Below are positions 1 to 10,803 of a stretch of 64,000 bases of DNA, piece after piece. Every line of letters begins with the position of its first letter. Positions within the stretch are counted from its first letter, which is position 1. Below the pieces are notes generated by a model, which worked only from the letters and a program-made list of their open reading frames with translations, made no database searches and was not told where the DNA came from. Position numbers and translations under genes: made by a program. Origin of the DNA: Nemertoderma westbladi (Eukaryota > Xenacoelomorpha > Nemertodermatida > Nemertodermatidae); assembly GCA_032718475.1 (NCBI GenBank), contig JAUCBJ010008125.1, positions 1 through 64,000 on the forward strand. Direction: 5' to 3'.

Positions 1-440
1 ATAAGGTAGAAGAGCAATATCGCACGAAGCAATGTCAGTGTGAAGAGGCAAGTCGTTTCCAAGGTCTACCCAGAGCTTGGTTTAGCTGAGACACGAGGAT
101 CTGAACTTTGCATTCCTAATACTCTGCCTACCAATAATACTTGAATATAGTAGTGGCTTTATTGTACTTTAAGAAGTACGGACATTTCATCTTACTGTAG
201 TCACGTATTTATAATATGATACGGACAGTAAGGAAAGAGAAAAATAATTATTTTCTCGCCGTCGCACTAAATATATATTATAAGTAATTACGTACGTAAT
301 AAACACTAATATATTGCACTAATCTACTAAATAATCACTAAAATAACATTCTACTAAATAAAATTGAATAAAAACGATTATAATAAAATACATAATAAAG
401 TTCGCATATAAAAATATAACAAAATAGATAAAATAATATA

Positions 441-460
441 GTCATACACCCACTCCAGAC
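441..460 (-). other. Putative polypurine tract / 3' LTR start of the BEL/Pao element
   Basis: On the minus strand, just after the pol stop codon, GGAGTGGG is followed directly by TGTATGAC. A purine run next to TG is the usual junction between the internal region and the 3' LTR. There is no second LTR copy in view to confirm it. Confidence 0.35.
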
Positions 461-463
461 GTA

Positions 464-3400
464 TCACGTGGGGGAGTCCCTAGATGTTTGAGGAATTAGG
501 GAGGTGGTTGTGGGAAGAGTGTCTTGCCTTCCATAGTTCCCGGAGAGTTCTCTGTCTCTTTCCAGTAAACATAAACGACCAACTGGGCAATTGAGTTGTT
601 GCGTCTCAAAGATTATGCCTGGCTTCTTGAAGTTACGCCGCATGACGACAAGTTCTACTGAGCGCACTAAACCATCATCCGAGATGTGAGTCTCGATGAT
701 ACGACCTGTCTGCCACCGTTTACGGGGGAGGTCTGAATCTACAATAAGCACCATATCTCCGGCGCTGACGTTTTCTTGCTGTGCAAACCACTTAGTTCGA
801 AGTTGTAGCGTGGGCAGATAATGTTTCTCGAAATGGTCAGCGAAACGATGGGATAGCAACTGCATAAGTTGCCAAGTTCGACGGCAGTATTCGTCTCCGT
901 CGGCAATCTCCGATCGTGGGAGCATGGCTACAGGTTTCTTCAGTAGGAAGTGCGCGGGTGTTAGCGCTTCTAGGGAATCGGGACTCGATGAGACTGGCAT
1001 AAGCGGTCTCTCGTTGAGATAGGCAGCTATTTCCTCCATTAACGTCCGCAAAAGTTCGTCGGTGAGATACGCGCGGCATGGCACTATAAAGTGAAATGCG
1101 GTTTTGACACTTCGAATTAATCTCTCCCAACTTCCTCCCCACCAAGGGGCGTCGGCGGCGTTGAAGGTCCAGCTAGACGCTGTTATCCTTAGCTGGTCGT
1201 CCACCTGTCTTTGGTTCCAGTCCTTCACGTAAGCCTGTATTTCGTTGTTGGCACCAATGAAGTTCGTTCCCTTATCCGATCTCATGGTATTACTCGTCCC
1301 GAAGCGAGCGATCTGTCGTCGTAAACTTAAGACGAAGCTGTTGGTAGATAGATCGTTCACCATATCGAGATGGATGGCTCTACAAGTCATGCACACGAAG
1401 ATGACACACCATCTCTTGACTATAGTCCTAGCACGATATACTTCAATAGGGCCAAATAAATCTACACCAGTATTAGTAAAAGGTGGTTCATAGAAGCTTA
1501 CTCGTTCCCTAGGTAATTCTGCCTCTCGCTGTGTTAAAGGCCTACTGAATGCTTTCCTACAGGGTATGCAGTTCCTAAGAACTTGGTTCAGAGCTCTATG
1601 GGGTTTATCAAAATAATAGCGAGTTCGAATTTCGCTAAGAACTCGTTCTCTACCAGCATGATAAAGTTTACTGTGAACATCTACAATCATCTTGATTTGT
1701 ACTTCAAGATTTCAAATGAGTATGGGGAATTTAGTGTCAAAGGATAAGGGTGCATTGGTGAGCCTTCCTCCAACACGTATTAACCCATCTATCATTGTGC
1801 TCGAGAATCGATCCCTTAAGCACATCTGCGGATTTCTCAACAACAGGAAATACTTTTCGGAATCCTCATAACATTGCAGGAGTCTCAGTATCTGCTTATT
1901 GGTTTCTTCATGCTCCTGGTGACTAATTTTATCCTTTAGAAAACGATCAGATGTCTTATATTTGGGTAAATTTATAATAACATGAACTTGTGCAGATGTC
2001 AATGGAGTGGTATCACTAGTGGTCTTCGTCCTGGAGTAGTGATGATGAAAACATCGTCTTAAATATGTGACGGCTTTACAGAGCCGATTCCAGGAACTGT
2101 AATGATGCATTGCTCTCTGCAGCATGGGTGAGATTCCTTGCGAGACGTCTGGTATTCCAGATTTCCAATCTTTATCTCTAATTTCCACAACAGACTTATT
2201 TGTGTTGAGGGATTGTGGATCCGAAGCATCATTCCCGGAAGTATGTAATATAGATAGATCGAGAGTCGGTTTAAATAATTTCGATTTACTCGCCCGGGTT
2301 TTAGGTTTGACTGTCTCCGCTCCCTTGGCTTGTCTAATCTCTGCCGTAGTAAGGTGAGGAGGCCATTCATCTTCTTCCTTGCTCAGGAAGTCGGGTCCAC
2401 CCAACCAATCTGGAGTATCTATCAGTTCCTGTGGAGTTGCTCCCCTGGAGGCGATATCGGCTGGATTAATCGTACCAGGGCAATGTCTCCATTGATCTAT
2501 CTTTATGCGACTAAGAATAATAGCTACCCTGTTAGTAACAAAAACGCTGAACTGACAGACTTCATTGGTTAGATACTCCAACACGAGTAAAGCGTCGGTC
2601 CAATAAACCGTTTTCTCCAGTGGGTAGTCGATTTGTTCCGTTACGTTCCGGCCGATGGCTGTAGCGTATAAAGCCGCCTTTAACTACGCTTGAGGAACCT
2701 TTAACTTGTTGTTAATCAATGCCTTAGAGGTAACCAAAGCGACTTTGATTCCATCCGGGGTTTCGACTCGCAGATATGCTACTATACCTATTCCCATGTC
2801 GCTGGCGTCTCCAAACACACGGAGTTGATAGGAATACGTAGGAAGAACATGGCCAAAATATGCACGGGAAATTATAAAGCTCTCGATGGCAGGTAGAGAA
2901 TCTTCCCATTTCATCCATTTCTTTAACAATTCTCCCTTAAGCGGATCGTCCCATGAGTGGTTTTCAAGCCACATTTGTTGTACTAAACTCCGAGCAATCA
3001 ATATAACTGGGCTAATGAATCCCAATGGGTCGAAATAAGTGCTCAGGATACTTAAACAAATCCGTTTGGTCCGAACTGGATTATCTCGCTGTTTTAACTG
3101 AAAAAACAGGATGTCTCTTTCAGTGTCCCACTTCAAGCCAAGCGTCTTGGTTTCAGGAAGATCGTCCTTTATTAAGTCCAGGTCTTTCGCTCCGCGGTCT
3201 TCTACCGGTATCGCTTCCAGAAACTCACGGGAGTTGCTGGTGAATTTCGTCAGTCGAAATCCACCTCTTTTCAAACACTCTACCGTTCCTTTCGCGACAG
3301 CTATGGCTTCTTCTACTGATGGAAGGGACCTAAAATTGTCGTCCATGTATATATTTCGTTTGATGTTATCTATCACCTCTTTTGAGAAGGAGTCTCGGTT

Positions 3401-5407
3401 GTCATTCGCAGTGGTTCGCACCACGGAGCAGGCGTTGGAAGGGCTTGATATGATTCCAAAAGCCTGGATGGTCATCCAATACTCTACCGGTTTCTGATTG
3501 AGGTCTCCTTCAGGCCACCACAGAAATCTCAGGCTGTCTCTATCTCTATCCAGCGCCTTGACTTGTAAGAACATTCCTTCTATATCGGAGGCGAACGCGA
3601 TGGAATATTGTCTTAATCTCAAAAGTATTCCCAACAAAGATTGGAGTAAGTTGGGTCCGGGTAACAACTCGGAATTAAGGGATTGGCCCATATATAGAGC
3701 AGAGCCATCGAATACGACTCGGACTTCATGGGGTTTACCGGGTTTGGGAACGTAATGATGTGTTAAGTAATACGTTCTCTCAGTCACTGGTGTTCCTTCC
3801 GGTACTCGCTCCGCGTATCCCTTTGTTATAAATTTCTTCAGCTGAGTTTGGTACATTTCTTTAGCTGAAGTATTAGCCGTAAGGCGTCGATGTAATTGAG
3901 CGATTCTTTTCTCTGCCAAGGGTCTGTTATTTATAAATCTAGGTTCTCGTTTTCGAAATGGTAGGCCGATTTCATATCTACCTTGTTCCTTTAAAAAACG
4001 TGTAGTTGTTTCCTGGATTTGCTTGGCTCTTTCTTCTTCTATCGATAGGGCCTTATCATATGAATTGGGCTCTACCAGTTCTTGGGTAAAGAATCGTACG
4101 GCTAGTTCGTCCCGAGTTCTAGCGTTGCAGCGCTCTATCTCATCGTTTAGTTCGTCACTGTAAGCGATGGGTTCCGATGGGTGAATCAGTTGACATAGGT
4201 TTACCTGATTTTTCCAAGTTTGGTTTTCCGTAAGTAGGTCGATGGTGTTCTCTTGATCGAAGAGTTGGTAGATGTCGTCATTATCTGAAGAGTATGGTGT
4301 TTCCTCAGTTAGTTCATCCACCTCACTGCTCTCCTTGCTCCAATCACTCACCTGGTATACTCGTTCTTGTGGCCTTCTCTCTTCGAGAGTCCTGCGGGAA
4401 GGGCCAGTAAAGTACCAACCTACTCTAGTTCTTACCGCATAGGTTTGCAGTGGCTGCGGTTGAGCAGGCCGTTTCTCTAATGTTTCGAGCGCCTCGTGCG
4501 CGTTTTGGCCGATGAGTATTTGCACTCCAGGATAATCTGTCTGGAATCGAGGTATCTTAAGATGTTGGATGCTCTCATCCTCGTCCCAATTATAAAGGTC
4601 TGCTTGAGTAGTAGCGAAGTTCTTTATAGCCACCATTTTTACCGACCTTATACCTTGTGCTCCTAACTTATCCTGGGGGGTGGACAACACACCTACATAG
4701 TAATCTGCCGTTAGGGTAGATTTCCAAACCTGCATAATTCCTGACATATTCAATTTAGTCCGGAATTTGGGTTGTCCAGCAAAGATATCTTCGGCTAATT
4801 CTTGATCAATGAATGTTCCTGTGCTGCCGGAGTCAAGGAGGGCGTTCACTATGTAACTTTTGTTAGGACCATGAACTCTTACCTGCACTGCAGGAAATTC
4901 TCTGATTCCTACGTTGGAAGTTGGAGCTTTCCAAGATGGTTGTTTGGCAAAAGTAGTTGGGGGAAACTCATTGTTGGTGTCCTTTTCATAAATAAGTGCT
5001 CGATACACTGCGGTATTGATTAGATAACAGGATTCGTTGGCGTCGGAGAATTCGTCAGTATAGAATCCTTCCATCTCAGACTCCTGATCAGTGTCGTTTA
5101 CATCACTGAATTGGACATGTAGTTCGGGCTCACTTACCTGACTCTGTTTGTCTCGTTCGAACTCACTGTGTAACAAGATGTGATGTTTCGCGCCACACTT
5201 TGCACACTTTATGTCGGAGTAACAGGTTCGCCGTTGGTGTCCTGGTCTGAGACAATTATAGCATAACCGCTTATCCCATACGACTGCACGTCTGTCTACA
5301 AGGGATTTCTTTAGAAATTCAGCACACGCACTCAAACGGTGGGTCCCGTCGCACAGCGCACAGTTAGGTTTTATGTTACTCACTTTACCTTGGGTAACTT
5401 GATGCAC
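464..5407 (-). pseudogene. pol: BEL/Pao pol polyprotein, broken by two nonsense codons
   Basis: One reading frame runs through the whole stretch and is cut by a TAG at 2684-2686 and a TGA at 1712-1714. In order it shows two zinc knuckles (CYNCLRPGHQRRTC and CAKCGAKHHILLH), a retropepsin-like aspartic protease (LLDSGSTGTFI), the reverse transcriptase with catalytic YMDD, the Pao-type region after the RT (SILSTYFDPLGFISP), an RNase H start (VFGDASDMGIGI), an integrase HHCC zinc domain (H-x-H ... CIPC) and an integrase core with D in GVDLFGPI, D in RSDKGTNF and E in WERLIRSVK. The TAG lies in RNase H where the family normally carries an acidic residue. The frame begins 28 bases inside the upstream gag-like frame, offset by -1. 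Catalytic residues are otherwise kept, so inactivation may be fairly recent. Confidence 0.88.
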
Positions 5408-7614
5408 TCTCGTTTTTCTTCGGGTTTTCTTCGGTGCATTCTGTTAGGAGACTGAGGAGGGGTCTTGGCAACCTGTTCTCTCCTATCGTTGTTTCGAGCC
5501 TTGTATTTACTTACGTCTTTTGAGGTTTTGTCAACATAGTAAGATCGATCGGTGTCTTTCCCGCTGTCCTCTTCTTGAGAGGCTTGGCTTTCGCCGTCGT
5601 CAGTGTAACACACCGGTGTTACTCTTCTCCTAGAAGCGGGTTTCTCACTTACCTTATTTTCCGATGTTTTCTCTCTGGACTGCTTGATGAGTTGTAGTTT
5701 TACTTCACCATCTAAGAAGGACATGAGATCAGCCATGGTAGGACTTCGTCGTTGTTGTTCATTCATGTACAACACTTTCTTGTCCCAGCGTGTACATACT
5801 CCACCCTTTGGTAAAGTAGAGACTACGGCTCCAATAACCATGGAACTCTGATATTCATGCGACTTACCTAACCAGTCCAATTGTCTACAGATCTCTTGAA
5901 TCTCATCGGAAAACTCTATAATCCCGCTACTAAGGAAGTGTCGGGGGGCTACTAATTTTGCATACAAATACTTAGCTATGTTATCTTTGTTACCATACCT
6001 GATGTTTAATGTATCCCATACTTGTCTTAATCCTTCTGGATGTCCAATAAACTTTAACGCCATTAACCTGGGAGGTCCTTCCAAACACTTGATGAGGAAC
6101 CTAAGTTTCTCTCCGTTAGATAGTACAGAGTTTTGTATGCTATCTTTGTAATATTCATTGAAAGGTAGCCATTTCATCTCATCTCCATTGAATTTAACGA
6201 TCTCTCCCACTTTGACCGCTTGGCGGGCTTCTGTTCTAGCCATCTGACGCGTAAAGCTTTCTTGGGCCATCGTGTTATTTAATATCGAATTATCGGTATA
6301 TAAATTTCTCGGATCATTATCAGGTCTATAGGGAACATCATTAACAACAGGTCTATAATCACCCTTAATAGGGTTTGCTATAGGAGTTTCTACTTCACTA
6401 GCAGTATAGATGCGTGTAGGCTCCACACCTTGCGCATGTAATACTTCAGACCTAACAGGTTGACACAATTTTACAGGGGGTATTGGTATCCCTTTTTGTA
6501 TATTGACTAACTTGTCGCGTTCCAGTGCGATACTTTGCTGCACTTCTTGCAACTCTGCCCTACCTTCCCTTACTGTTCCCTTAAGTTGGTGGACAGTCTC
6601 CTGCATCTGTCCGAGCAGGAGGTTCATCCCCCGCCGTCCCTCCTCTACCCACTCGACAGCCGAAGCGGGAGTCGCCAACATTGTAGCGGGCCGACGCTGG
6701 ACGACGGGAGACAAATCTTTGATTTCTCTCTCTGCTATCAGGACAGGGATATTCTCATGGACTGTTCTACCGGGTACAGGCAGTGTAGTACTATGTAAAG
6801 GGAATTTAGAGTTAAGCTCTGGAAGTACAGGGGTCTCTAACACAGAAGTGACTTTGGGAACGACAGGCCTAATTATTTCAGGCTCATCAACTATTGTAGG
6901 GAGTCTTTTGACCTGAATAGTTTGGTATGTGGGTTCCGTACTACCTAAGTCTGTGCTAGCTAGCTGTCTTCTAACAGCTGGGGGCAAATCAGGCAATTTG
7001 TGATGGTGAGATGTTTTTCTACGCCTGCTTAGACGAGATCTATTTCCTCCGCCTTCAGGATCGGTGGTTTCGCTTTCCTCCGATGATGTGTATCCCTGGC
7101 GTTTGGGAGTAGATCGTCTCATCATCTGCATTTGACTAGAAGTTAACTGTTTATTTATGTTGTCTTGCGTCTCCTGCAGATTTTCCAACTCCAGTTGGGT
7201 AGTCTCCTCAGAGGCTCTCCGTTCTGCTTCTGCCACTGCCTTTGCTGCTTTTCTTTCTGCTTCTGCTTCTGCCGCCGCTGCCTTTCTTTCTGCTTGTGCT
7301 GCTTTTCTTTCTACTTCTGCTTCTGCTGCCGCTGCCTTTCTTTCTGCTTCTGCTTCTGCTGCCGCTGCCTTTCTTTCTACTTCTGCCGCCGCTGCTTTTC
7401 TTTCCGCTTCCACTTCGGTCATTGCCGCTGTTACTGCAGCTGCCTTTCGGTCCTCTATCCGTTTTTTCTTTACTAGTTCTTCTTGGACTCTAGTGAGGCG
7501 AAGTTTTTCATCAAACTCAGCTTGGTTGGCCGCTAACATTTCAGCATCGATTGAGTCTAACACACGCTGGGTTCCTTCACTATTAGGGGAAAGTCCAGAC
7601 AGCCGTCTCCTCAA
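5380..7614 (-). CDS. gag: BEL/Pao gag-like protein with alanine/glutamate coiled-coil repeats
   Basis: This 744-residue open frame precedes pol. Residues about 55-140 are a low-complexity coiled coil built from repeated AERKAAAAEAEAE-type units, encoded by a tandemly repeated stretch near 7,240-7,430. The second half (about residues 470-590, FNGDEMKWLPFNEYYKD onward) resembles the DUF1759 gag-like region found in BEL/Pao polyproteins. It ends LPKVK just inside the start of the pol frame, so Gag-Pol would need a -1 shift near a run of five A. In-frame sequence continues upstream of 7614 to about 7,670, where the frame passes to the preceding gag piece. Whether the -1 offset is programmed or decay cannot be told from one copy. 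Confidence 0.75.
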   Translation of the reverse strand: MRRRLSGLSPNSEGTQRVLDSIDAEMLAANQAEFDEKLRLTRVQEELVKKKRIEDRKAAAVTAAMTEVEAERKAAAAEVERKAAAAEAEAERKAAAAEAEVERKAAQAERKAAAAEAEAERKAAKAVAEAERRASEETTQLELENLQETQDNINKQLTSSQMQMMRRSTPKRQGYTSSEESETTDPEGGGNRSRLSRRRKTSHHHKLPDLPPAVRRQLASTDLGSTEPTYQTIQVKRLPTIVDEPEIIRPVVPKVTSVLETPVLPELNSKFPLHSTTLPVPGRTVHENIPVLIAEREIKDLSPVVQRRPATMLATPASAVEWVEEGRRGMNLLLGQMQETVHQLKGTVREGRAELQEVQQSIALERDKLVNIQKGIPIPPVKLCQPVRSEVLHAQGVEPTRIYTASEVETPIANPIKGDYRPVVNDVPYRPDNDPRNLYTDNSILNNTMAQESFTRQMARTEARQAVKVGEIVKFNGDEMKWLPFNEYYKDSIQNSVLSNGEKLRFLIKCLEGPPRLMALKFIGHPEGLRQVWDTLNIRYGNKDNIAKYLYAKLVAPRHFLSSGIIEFSDEIQEICRQLDWLGKSHEYQSSMVIGAVVSTLPKGGVCTRWDKKVLYMNEQQRRSPTMADLMSFLDGEVKLQLIKQSREKTSENKVSEKPASRRRVTPVCYTDDGESQASQEEDSGKDTDRSYYVDKTSKDVSKYKARNNDRREQVAKTPPQSPNRMHRRKPEEKRECIKLPKVK

Positions 7615-7625
7615 CTCTTCGTCTC

Positions 7626-8321
7626 CTAGGAATCGCTGATAGTTGGACAGATATATGTCGATGGCGTCTCTCGTTTGTGGTCTCTCTGCGGTCTCTCTGC
7701 GGTCTCTTCACCTTCCACTTGAGAAAGGGTGACATCGGTTGGTTTTTCATAGGTTAGTCTCTCAGACAGCTGGGATTTCCACTGGTCCGTTTGTTGTACT
7801 TTGAGGCCTACCCGCTGGAACCAAGTTTTGACAGTAACCTGCAGCGACGTGTCCTGTCTTCTTTTGGAAGTTTCCTCAAAGGCTGAGAGGATTAATCTAA
7901 TGCGTAAGGTTCTTTCGCGTACTTGATATAGCAGCTCTTCCTGCTCTTGAGGTCCTTGGGGTTGTCGAAACAGTTGTTCTTCCAATCGCTCCAAGGAGAC
8001 GAAGAATCCCTGCACATATCCTGCTGCCGACCTCTTCCAAACAGCTGGATCCATCGTATCTTTAGCCACTCCCATCCTGTGTATATCTTCCCAAGTAGCT
8101 TCGGACAAATCTAACGGGAGTCCGGGTCCGGGAAAGTTCCATTGTGACTCGACAATAGACATCAATTCTTCCCTGGCGTATCCCGCATAATTATCTTGGG
8201 TCGCTCGCTTATTTCTCGCCCAATCGGCTTGATGTTCCTCCACCGCAATCAATATAGTAGTTAGCACTGCGGCAGGAAGGGTGAGAAGGGGGTCCGAGTA
8301 GGCTTTAGCCGCCATCTGCAA
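7626..8321 (-). pseudogene. BEL/Pao gag N-terminal region, frameshifted piece
   Basis: This frame of about 231 residues continues upstream without a stop to roughly 8,380, so the annotated start is not a true initiator. It is helical and charged (EEHQADWARNKRATQDNYAG and similar), with no domain I recognise. Its 3' end is out of frame with the next gag piece. The junction lies by a triplicated 11-bp unit (about 7,677-7,707), and one extra 11-bp copy would give exactly the -1 offset seen. It is best read as the middle of the same gag-like gene. Confidence 0.6.
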
Positions 8322-8355
8322 TCCGCGGTCGGGGGTCAGCTCGACAGTATCCGAA

Positions 8356-8634
8356 TTACTTAGAGCTATCGGATCGCTGGGAACAAATTTCTTGACTAGG
8401 CTGTTGCTGCTGTGGGACAGCTGCTTCCTGGTTCCGTTTGACTTGGGCCCGAGTGCCGATGATAGACCTACGGTGTTGGATTAGCTTAGGGTCTGATACT
8501 TCTACTGGAGGGATGACCTTTCTTTCAGTAGGAGGTGAGCTGAACTCCTTTCTTAATCGCTCCACACTCCTATCTGTGTCACAGATGGTTGTATCGATTA
8601 GACTGTCTGACAGGTTTTGCTGGGTGTCAGACAT
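8356..8634 (-). pseudogene. BEL/Pao gag first piece, with the likely element start codon
   Basis: A true ATG at 8634 opens a 92-residue frame beginning MSDTQQNLSDSLIDTTICD. Near 8,375 the coding sense seems to move by +1 into the following gag piece, which stays open there, so this looks like the N-terminus of the same protein cut by a one-base change. Low-complexity Gln runs (PQQQQPSQ) sit just before the shift. No domain is recognised. Confidence 0.55.
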
Positions 8635-8740
8635 GTTTAGCTATACAGTTGAATGCTTACTGCTATAGTTACAGTTAAAGCAAGTCTAGTAATTCAGTAT
8701 GACCGTTGGCCTAGTACCGGTAATTTATTGCAGTATATTA

Positions 8741-8974
8741 GAATACTGGTATGTACTTATAATATATATAAGTATTGTAAACTAGTTTTGTCACAGAGTA
8801 CCGGTATATAAATTTAGCACAAATATATATAAATATATAATAGGCCTATCGTGAATACCGGTATACAGCTTACACTTATATTATATATAAGTATAATTAT
8901 GAACTAGAATTAATTACAGAATACCGGTATGATTTTAGCTCAAATTTATAGAAATAAATATAATAAGCCTATGG
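8741..8974. repeat. Two diverged ~115-125-bp tandem units
   Basis: Two adjacent copies start with GAATAC(C/T)GGTAT and share blocks such as ATATATATAAGTAT and AATAAGCCTAT-like ends. The first runs about 8,741-8,850 and the second about 8,851-8,974. They lie just upstream of the retrotransposon start codon and may belong to its leader or 5' LTR. Confidence 0.6.
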
Positions 8975-9900
8975 TAAATACCGGTATGTCAATTATTTTA
9001 GAATAATTGAATTTCTGAATATTTTAGGGTTACTTGGTTACTTTAACTTACTTTATTACCGTTATTTAAGCAGTAGTCCAACTGATATTGAGACCTAGTT
9101 GTTGTATGGCAGGCCTACTATTTATAAATCGTTTGAGTTGATTTATAATAGATATATACCCGTTTAAAAGGGGTTTTGTCAATATTTGAAATAAATGTTA
9201 TTATTTCTGGGGGAGTCACTACACAGAAGCTGTGCGCTCTCAGTGAAGTGCTACCTATGGGACACTAAAACAGATAATTCTAATTTACCTAAGTTACTTA
9301 ATACTACAAATTGCTTACGATACGGGTGAGATTAAATCTCTAATTAAACACAACAAAATATTACGTACGAATTTTTAGTGTAATTTTACAGGAAGTCTAC
9401 AAACCAGTCTAACAAAGGGTTAGAATTCGGTTTATTACAACGGACAGGGTACTACGGTATTTGAAATAATAAGTAGTAGTAAATATATTGCACTGTCCAG
9501 ATAGGAAAATACCACCGCCTGACGACCTATAACCGTATCGCTATAGGTACTACGTTATGTATCACGGAGTGTTCCTACCTAGAAGTTAATTACCGCGGAC
9601 TACCAGATCCAACGTGCCTATTAACCACTTTACAACACAAATATACTGCCTACACACTAATTACTTTCGGAAAGCACTGTACACTAAACCCTAAATTAGG
9701 TACAAGTACTGGTACAACAAATAATCAGTAGTTAAATATACTTGAACAGTTAAAAGAACCACGGCATCTGCTGGAGTGACCGAAGCACAAAGTCACCAGT
9801 ATTTTCCTACGCCAAGCAGCCCGTGTAGTACCGGGGTTAATTTAACTATAACGGTATGTGTAACAAACACAATTACTGTAGGAATAAACTTGGGGACATG
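8975..9900. other. No gene seen; AT-rich non-coding sequence
   Basis: I see no coding frame or RNA gene. The sequence is AT-rich with scattered TACCGGTA and AGGCCTAC strings. Part of it may be the 5' LTR or leader of the BEL/Pao element. Confidence 0.5.
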
Positions 9901-10500
9901 AATGTTGCGAATAATCGCATAAACTCTGAATAATAAATATTACGCTACCCGTACAGAATACTCAAACAAAATACAAACCAAACGCTGGCAGACTACCACC
10001 AAGCCTAAATAAACTACAGTATGTGCAGATTCCAAAATGGTTAGTTAGTATGCGTTCTAACACGGTAGTACAACTTATTCTTTAAGAGGGGATTGACCTT
10101 ACAGCTATGGCTGCCCCAACTTACTAACTGGCACTCTATCGGACAAACTCTACACACGCAGCAATCTCTTCAGACCTAATAATAGCTAGACAACAATCCA
10201 GCCTACAAAATATCTGAGTAATAACTATTACGGTACCTGAACAGACCACACAAACAAACACAGTCCAAAACGTTGGCAGAATACTGTCAAGCCTAAATAA
10301 ACTACAGTATGTGCAGATTCCAAAATGGTTAGTTAGTATGCGTTCTAACACGGTAGTACGACTTATTCTTTAAGAGGGGATTGACCTTACAGCTATGGCT
10401 GCCCCAACTTACTAACTGGCACTCTATCGGACAAACTCTACACACGCCGTAATCTCTCCAAACCCAACAACAATCTAACAACAGTCCGGCCTACAATTAT
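9900..10500. repeat. 288-bp tandem duplication (two strong copies plus partials)
   Basis: A block starting AAGCCTAAATAAACTACAGT at 10,001 recurs at 10,289, a 288-bp period. About 155 bp are nearly identical between the copies and the flanks are more diverged partial copies. Short ORFs here are by-products. Confidence 0.85.
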
Positions 10501-10677
10501 CTGAACAATCTGAGCAGACTTACACGTCTTCAGCTCAATATTAACTTACATGTAAATAAAACTGACAGAAATAAGTAAGCTCCAAAAGAAACAAGGGGTG
10601 TACAGTCCCTAATCTCTTAAACAGCCTACCGGTATGCAATAATCAAAATCGAATAATACTAATGTACTTATACTGGA

Positions 10678-10803
10678 AGTACCGGTTAGGACAGTTGGGC
10701 CTACGGACCTACAGAAGTACCGGTTCTGGCAGTTGGACCTACGGACCTACAGCAGTACCGGTTCTGGCAGTTGGGCCTACTGACCTACAGAAGTACCGGT
10801 TCA
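10678..10803. repeat. 38-bp tandem repeat, three copies plus a partial
   Basis: Units begin AGTACCGGTT at 10,678, 10,716, 10,754 and 10,792 and contain the pair CCTACGGACCTACAG. Confidence 0.9.

Larger units (their letters stand above)
1..8668 (-). mobile_element. Degenerate BEL/Pao LTR retrotransposon
   Basis: Read on the minus strand, this stretch has the order expected of a BEL/Pao element: gag-like region, CCHC knuckles, aspartic protease, reverse transcriptase, RNase H, integrase. The coding body is 8634 down to 464. Downstream of pol, a purine-rich GGAGTGGG followed by TGTATGAC (around 441-460 on the plus strand) could be the polypurine tract and the start of a 3' LTR that leaves the window at base 1. 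I could not find a matching 5' LTR or a primer-binding site between 8,640 and 12,000, so the LTR limits are unproven. Frameshifts in gag and two in-frame stops in pol make this copy non-autonomous. Confidence 0.85.

Noticed and set aside
7157-7639. Plus-strand Ser/Ala-rich ORF opposite gag
   Set aside because: It is the antisense of the Ala/Glu repeat coding region.
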